Of a DNA stretch of 64,000 bases, positions 58,716 to 64,000 are shown piece after piece (within the stretch, counting starts at the first letter, position 1; every line of letters begins with the position of its first letter). Made by a program: the position numbers and the translations under genes. Source of the stretch: Polytrichum commune (Eukaryota; Streptophyta; Polytrichopsida; Polytrichales; Polytrichaceae); the NCBI GenBank assembly GCA_950295325.1, contig OX485803.1:28336001-28400000 (forward strand). Direction: 5' to 3'. Under the pieces are notes generated by a model that saw nothing but the letters and a program-made list of their open reading frames with translations, did not search any database and was not told the DNA's origin.

Positions 58716-59118
58716 TACGCAACCGAAATCCTCAACATGGGGTGATACAAAAGATAGATGACACTAATTCTGCATCTGCATTGAATCAGGAATATCATGT
58801 CTTAATTTTGCAGCTATGTACACTGCAAATCAGTGTCCGGGGAGGTTTTTGAACATAATCGGTCGATATCCTACTGTTTTCAAGTCCAACTGGTTACATG
58901 TTGACATCTTCCGGTTCAAGTAACCGGTTGGATTTGGAAACAGTACGATATCCCCATTCATTGCTGCAAACGTAACCAGTTACATGTTGACAATGTCCCT
59001 GTTCATTGCGTCAAATGCCCTCTCCAAGGTAATAGCTATGCATGATCCTTGCCCAAGGCACCATCATGAGGGTGCATTGAACCTGAAAAGTAGAAGACAT
59101 GATGAAGTCCCACTGTCG

Positions 59119-59139
59119 CCCCCCCCCCCCCCCCCCCCC
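59119..59139 (+). repeat. C21 homopolymer
   Basis: An uninterrupted run of 21 C. It could be real or could carry a length error; open frames across it are not meaningful. Confidence 0.8.
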
Positions 59140-59156
59140 AGTATGAGTCTTCAGAA

Positions 59157-59825
59157 ATGGGAATGAAGAAAAGACATAAAACGTCCAGATCATCTCCGTC
59201 TTTACTATATATGAAAACCCAGTATGTATTCAGGTCACCAGATATATGCACTGACTATGCTAGAATTGCTTGGGACGAAGTTCTCAAAAACTCAAAAAGG
59301 GAGGCTATTTATGACCCCGGGTACGCAACTCCCATATTATACGCAGGGGCATCGTACTTAAAACGGCTTAGAGGACGGCTTTTGTAAAAATTATATCAAA
59401 TTAAAATGATCAAAAAGTTGGGTGAAGACCAAATTAAATAAAATGAGATGAAAAAAAAGTTGGGTTGCATATTTATTAAGCCTCCCATTAAAATTATAAT
59501 TCATTCGCAATGTTAAATTTTTATTAAAAAGTCCAAAAAGTTGGGTAGTTTGACCTATGGTACCTGTATTAAAAAAAATCATATAATTAGGTTTTTAATG
59601 CAATTATATGCTTCAAAATATATTCATTTCCTATATATAATTACATTTTTGGATTCCTTGTTAGAAGGGCTACAAGGGTTTTCTACATTAAAACAAATTG
59701 TATCACTCAATATTGGACTAAAACGCATTATAAGTGATTATAATCAGGACCATATAATACGGGAGTTGCGTACCCGGCTTTATGACGACGACTTTGTTAA
59801 GTTCGGCGCTATGTGGGGGCAATAA
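59157..59825 (+). pseudogene. possible coding fragment split by hAT-like MITE copy C
   Basis: Upstream of the MITE one frame reads A-R-I-A-W-D-E-V-L-K-N-S and on to I-Y-D; just downstream of the second target copy the same frame continues D-D-F-V-K-F-G-A-M-W-G-Q and stop. Element plus one target copy is 471 bp, a multiple of three, so the frame is unchanged. The flanking residues look exon-like (from about 59234, after an AG acceptor), but the family is not recognised and the piece is short. Confidence 0.28.
59316..59778 (+). mobile_element. hAT-like MITE copy C, 463 bp, with 8-bp target duplication
   Basis: Ends are CCCGGGTACGCAACTCCC and GGGAGTTGCGTACCCGGC. TTTATGAC flanks both sides (59308-59315 and 59779-59786). 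It is nearly identical to copy B outside a deletion: only one of the three 47-bp internal units and one CCTCCCATTAAAATTATAA remain. Confidence 0.88.
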
Positions 59826-60047
59826 CAACCTTCTTTATCAGAGGTCCGATTCTAAAATCTTATGGAACAACCGAGCGTCCCATGTTGGCTTAGTTAATCA
59901 TGCTTCGGTTGTTCATTCTTGGGGTTTTGTGGTTCCATCGAATACACTCAAGAGGGTTTCCCGCTCTCTTTCCTCGAGATCCGATGGCCTTGTTTATTTT
60001 TTGAAAATGAGATGAATCTTGTCTTGTTTGTTTTATTAAATATATAT

Positions 60048-60122
60048 ACAGTGACATTTGCCTAGGGTCAGAAGAGATAACACATTGACATTTGCCCGGG
60101 GTCGGAAGAGATAACACACTGA
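60048..60122 (+). repeat. two-unit tandem repeat of about 38 bp
   Basis: TGACATTTGCCTAGGGTCAG and TGACATTTGCCCGGGGTCGG, each followed by AAGAGATAACACA, stand head to tail. Confidence 0.8.
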
Positions 60123-61142
60123 ATGCAAATATGGCCAAGGAAAATCTAAATTAGAAATTGCGACAATAGCTACTAGCCACTCAAAAATCAAGAATAGACT
60201 GAACTCGAGGAATATTGATTAGTAATGCAAAACCTGCAAACCAAGGGGTTATGTTCATAACCTTTACTTAACTGATGAGTTGTGTTCAGTTGTCCTAACT
60301 TTAGATTCCGTCTAAAGCACTGAGATTCCAACATCCAAAGTCTTTATTCTCGAATCTATTGTTGGGCACATGAACACAACTCATGGGTTTAGTAATGTTA
60401 TGTTCAGAGAAGGCCGGTGCAAAAGCTACATTACCCACCTGAACACCCTAGAGATGCATGACATGACAATTACAGTGGAACTGGGAAATGGATCGACCTT
60501 GCAAGGAAACACAGTTGGATGTTACTTCTGGCCATGATCCTCTGCCGCTGTGGTTGAATTTGAGAATTTAGGTGTTGCACTCTCAACACTGATGAAATTG
60601 CACAAGACGTTGTGAAGAATTCCTTCAGACTATTACTGCGTTAATCTTTTGGCAATGGACATGTATATATATATATATATATCCCCTTGTTCAAAGCATC
60701 ATGTTTCATCTTTCCTGTCTGTGTGCATCATGTCTTGGTGATCACCTCCATCACTCGATCCTGATTCCTCACAACTCAATGCCACAACTTTAAAATTAAG
60801 ACAACTTCGTAAGACTACAACTAATTCCCCCACCACATTAGCCTTGTGGTACAATCACAAAGAGTAGATGATCTGGACCAAAACTTGCATTGGTGATTTC
60901 GTACCACCAGGATTACCCTCTAAAAAACTATAGCTCAGATCAAGGAGTAGGACAAGGTAGTTGCTCTGAGTACTCCTCAAACATCCACGTCTGCCAGTAA
61001 TTTCAAAGAGGCGATACCTATCAGTGCAGGTCTTGCTGTTAAACTACTGCATGAATTTTATCTACAAAAAAATATGCTGCATGAATTCTGACAATTCATC
61101 ATTCACAGTTCGAACCTAGCTAATGTACACTCTCAATTCGAG
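60123..61142. other. 3' flank of the ERF gene and spacer
   Basis: No gene is seen. A (TA)n microsatellite lies at 60664-60682. The part nearest 61142 is the presumed 3' UTR of the minus-strand ERF gene. Confidence 0.4.
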
Positions 61143-62273
61143 CTAGAAACTCCACAGACTGGACTCCCACCGCGAGGTGCTAATACCTTCTTCATGATCC
61201 TCGGAGGAAGATGAATACGAGTCAGCTGCAGGGACCATGGAGACGTCAGCTGGAGGTGGCAAACACATTCCGTCGTAAAGACTTGCCATCACATTTGGCA
61301 TGTTAAAAATCATATCCTCGTCGACATAATCCACCTCCTGATGATGATGATGATGATGATATTGGCCTACTTTCGAACCTCCATCATCTAGTCCATCACC
61401 TTGTTTTGAAGTGAATGAATTCTCAGCCATATGATGATGACTTCGCTGCTGCAAGCTGATACTCCTCCCGTTAATGGTACTACATTGACCGACGATATTC
61501 TTCTGTTGTATCCTCTTAGTCTCTATTTCTGGTTCTTTGCTTGCAGTTGGACCTAAGGAGCTTCCCGAAACGCTCAAACTCTTGCCAATCCGGTGAGAAG
61601 TAGTTGCGGGCAAATCAGCAAGACCGACCACTAGTGGTTTAATGTCTTGCAGTTGATCCAACATTAATGTGACTGAATTGTTACCATATTGAGCTGGACA
61701 ACTACTGGATACAGAAGAAATTACTGGCTTGCAGTCCGCCGAGGTTGAGCTGTTCCATCCGGAGGTGTATACCTGCAAAGTATCTGCATTCCGAGCTGCT
61801 GACAGATGATGACGATGATGATGATGATGATGCAAACCTGAATTAGCTCCGGTAGCTTCAGATGATGCGGAGTAGCTTCTTTGGAGGGGGTTTCCTCGTG
61901 GTGATGACGATGATGATGTGGACATCAATACCCTGTTCGCAGCTTCGGTGGCAGCAGCCTGGATGGATTTGTCTGAAAGATCTGCAGGGCGTGGCAATGA
62001 GTGAGCGTAATCGGGGAAATTCAGATTTGCATTCGAGCCACGGAGAGCGAGGGCTGCTGAATCGTACGCTCTCGCTGCCATTTCGGCTGTGGGAAATGAG
62101 CCCAGCCAGATGCGAGATTTCTTCTTAGGTCGTCGAATTTCGGTCACCCAGATGCCCCATGGCCGTCTTCGGACACCGGTGTACACTGGGTGGCGGATGT
62201 CCCCCACTGGCTCGACGCTACTCTGAGTACATTGCCCTGAAGAGTTTGATGTTGAGGAATGATCGGTACTCAT
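61143..62273 (-). CDS. AP2/ERF transcription factor, DREB subfamily, 376 aa, intronless
   Basis: A single AP2 domain at residues 30-87 ([19 protein letters not shown], then [25 protein letters not shown]) is followed by [16 protein letters not shown], a DREB signature. A C-terminal acidic motif ([10 protein letters not shown], 318-327) and the end S-S-L-W-S-F resemble DREB A-4/A-5 members, so it should bind GCC- or DRE-type promoter sites in the nucleus and probably activates. Val at the DREB position 14 is present, but position 19 is Arg instead of Glu, and the usual Y-R-G is Y-T-G. Two histidine runs (148-156, one Arg inside, and 306-311) come from CAT/ATG trinucleotide repeats. The ATG at 62273 is the first in frame. 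Exact orthology is open. Confidence 0.88.
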   Translation of the reverse strand: MSTDHSSTSNSSGQCTQSSVEPVGDIRHPVYTGVRRRPWGIWVTEIRRPKKKSRIWLGSFPTAEMAARAYDSAALALRGSNANLNFPDYAHSLPRPADLSDKSIQAAATEAANRVLMSTSSSSSPRGNPLQRSYSASSEATGANSGLHHHHHHRHHLSAARNADTLQVYTSGWNSSTSADCKPVISSVSSSCPAQYGNNSVTLMLDQLQDIKPLVVGLADLPATTSHRIGKSLSVSGSSLGPTASKEPEIETKRIQQKNIVGQCSTINGRSISLQQRSHHHMAENSFTSKQGDGLDDGGSKVGQYHHHHHHQEVDYVDEDMIFNMPNVMASLYDGMCLPPPADVSMVPAADSYSSSSEDHEEGISTSRWESSLWSF

Positions 62274-62362
62274 GATTTTCTTTCTTCTCTTTTTTTCCCA
62301 AAAACTTATACTGTATCAATCTCTCGGATTCACTATCGATGATGTTGTAGTTCCATTGCGTC

Positions 62363-62875
62363 TCCTCCCTCGCTCCAAATAGTGTTCATGGTTATTCTTT
62401 GAAACAGGTGTACAAAACTGAGAGTAGGAGCTCCCTAGCGCTTAATCCCTGCGCTGTGATCTCGGTCCCTTTCTATTTATTTTTACATCATTATTTTAAA
62501 GCCTTGTGATGTCGGGAACTCCTGGATTCCAAGCATCGGGATTCGGGATATTCAATTCACAAGCTCCTATGCACCTATAAGCCTACACCTTCAAACGTAA
62601 AGCCTTCACAGATCCTCAGGTTCAGGCTTACAGTTGCACACTACTATTAAATCTCCTTTTACATAACTTTTGATGCTTGCATCAAAGTGCATTTGATTCC
62701 CGGCACTCCCACGGACCGCTTTTAGGATCTGAAGCTCAACAATGCTATTAAGCTCTCGAAACTATAGGTGGAAATGTTGATCGATCGCAGCTGATCCCTC
62801 GCTCCACATAAGCTTCATGGTTGTCTTTTGGGGCAGAAATAGAGACCGGAGAGTAGCTGGAGCTACGAAGCGCTC
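62363..62875. repeat. duplicated segment upstream of the ERF gene
   Basis: TCCCTCGCTCCA(A/C)ATA, TTCATGGTT(A/G)T, GAGAGTAG and GAGCT(C/A)...(A/G)GCGCT appear in the same order at about 62365-62445 and again at about 62791-62873. The first copy lies about 90 bp upstream of the ERF start codon, probably within the 5' UTR, and the second about 430 bp further upstream. No protein frame is shared. Confidence 0.65.
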
Positions 62876-64000
62876 ATTTCCGGCTCCTCCTCTGCTACTG
62901 CATGGCGACGAGTGAATGGGTGTACTACTGCTCAACCAAATTGGGAAAAAAATCTCTCCAGAGGTTGAGTACAGCGGCAGAAATCTGGAGCTGAGTACCC
63001 GTCGTGATGAGAGCTCAGCGAGGCTAATTGAAGAGGAAATAATGAAGATGCAAGGAAACGTCTGCATTGAAGTCTTTCCTACCATTGTCACGATGCAGGA
63101 AAAAAAAGATGATTACTACTAATCTTTAGAATTCGATGAGCTTCGTATTAGCCGCCTAGGTACTTGGGATGCATGCGTAGTCTAATTATGAAATCCCTGA
63201 TCTTTGGATCGTCTAAAGGTCACCAGAAACTTGGAGACTGTCTCAGATCGTTCGATCGGTTCAGCAAGATTGCACGCGCAGTAATTTAGCAATCACCTCA
63301 TTCCTGCATGAATTCCAATTCCAAGTACACGCACCATACAGTGACCTAATAAAAAGCCTGCATCTGGATTGTCTTGCATCCAGGACAACCGGATCTTTAG
63401 TCCTGTGCAGTGTGAATAAGGAACCTATCTATCTATCTGTAGAAACCTTGAATAGAACGGGTGAGCGAGGAATCATTTCAACTTGAAGACACGATGAGGA
63501 GCAAATTTTCCATTCGGATCGTTCTGTTCCAGCATGAAAATTAAGCAGATCTTGGCTTCGATTGTTAGCTTTTACAATACCTGTAAAGTTCCACAATGAT
63601 GCAAGTGCAGACCAAACAAAAACATGTGCTTCTAAAGTATCCTACGTACACTGAGATTGACTGCAGGTCAACCTCTATTGTGGTTGGAAGAACAGATTGT
63701 ACAATATTTTCTGCGATTCGAGGACAAATCGCTCAAATACGGAGCTTACGATTGACGAAGACTGTTCTGTCTGGTACTTGTCTCTCTCTCTCGATCATTT
63801 GTCCGTGGATAAGACCGGTGCCCTCATCTGCAGCAGGACGGACGACCCAAAATTATACGGAACTAAAAGACTGTCCGTCTTCTCCCTCATGAAATCAGAA
63901 GGAATAAATCATCTGTGATCTACCACCAACGCAGATGTTGGGCATCATCTACATTAGACCCTCTGCATGATTATTCTTAACTGCTGGCACTGTTGTACTT
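62876..64000. other. upstream spacer of the ERF gene
   Basis: No supportable gene. Overlapping frames at 63596-63892 and 63697-63918 have no domain and no splice or codon support. A short CTAT microsatellite lies at about 63425-63437. Confidence 0.4.

Noticed and set aside
58403-58852. 149-codon frame and its near-duplicate at 59541-59825
   Set aside because: Both run through hAT-like MITE copies B and C; the shared peptide is a translation of transposon DNA, not a gene family.
58984-59166. 60-codon frame with a poly-proline run
   Set aside because: The proline run is the C21 homopolymer; length there is unreliable.
62762-63091. 109-codon minus-strand frame upstream of the ERF gene
   Set aside because: No domain, overlaps the duplicated upstream block, and competes with plus-strand frames of equal quality.
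1-64000. CRISPR arrays, bacterial operons, rRNA, complete tRNA genes, LTR retrotransposons
   Set aside because: None were recognised by eye; the genes and introns are those of a plant nuclear genome. A covariance-model scan for tRNAs and small RNAs could not be run.

Overview
The window looks like nuclear DNA of a land plant. It carries a plant-type KIN-7O (CENP-E-like) kinesin, a two-AP2-domain AINTEGUMENTA/WRINKLED-type factor, a DREB/ERF factor and a PSMD10-like ankyrin protein, with GT-AG introns of about 75-580 bp and long AT-rich spacers full of short inverted-repeat transposons. Low gene density, intron-poor AP2 genes and no recognisable LTR retrotransposon would suit a bryophyte or lycophyte, but the species cannot be fixed from the sequence. 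Nothing bacterial, organellar or viral was recognised.

Layout. 1-5.9 kb: AT-rich spacer with one strong hairpin. 6.7-26.7 kb (+): one very large kinesin gene, which I read as 42 exons encoding about 2,706 residues. It has an N-terminal motor, a KIN-7 neck, more than 1,800 residues of coiled coil built partly from internal repeats, and a basic tail. 28.5-29.2 kb (+): intronless ankyrin-repeat gene. 31.5-33.6 kb (-): two-exon AP2-type factor with a decayed second AP2 domain and a tandem-repeat array directly upstream of its ATG. 34.7-48 kb: spacer holding five inverted-repeat elements in four families, a SINE candidate, a diverged dispersed repeat and two decayed coding fragments. 50.8-51.1 kb (+): small unrecognised two-exon gene (78 residues), followed by a three-unit tandem repeat. 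52-60 kb: fold-back CACTA-type MITEs and three hAT-like MITEs with exact 8-bp target duplications, one nested inside a CACTA-type MITE and one splitting a short open frame. 61.1-62.3 kb (-): intronless DREB/ERF gene with two histidine runs and a duplicated segment upstream of its ATG. The last 1.1 kb shows nothing supportable.

The genes do not form a pathway: one mitotic motor, one proteasome-assembly-type protein, two transcription factors and one small unknown. The most unusual items are the size and modular internal duplication of the kinesin tail, the dated nest of MITEs, the degenerate second AP2 domain, and the small proline-rich gene ending in -EEY. Exon boundaries were derived by hand from splice motifs and reading-frame continuity. 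Family assignments come from remembered conserved motifs, not from a database search.
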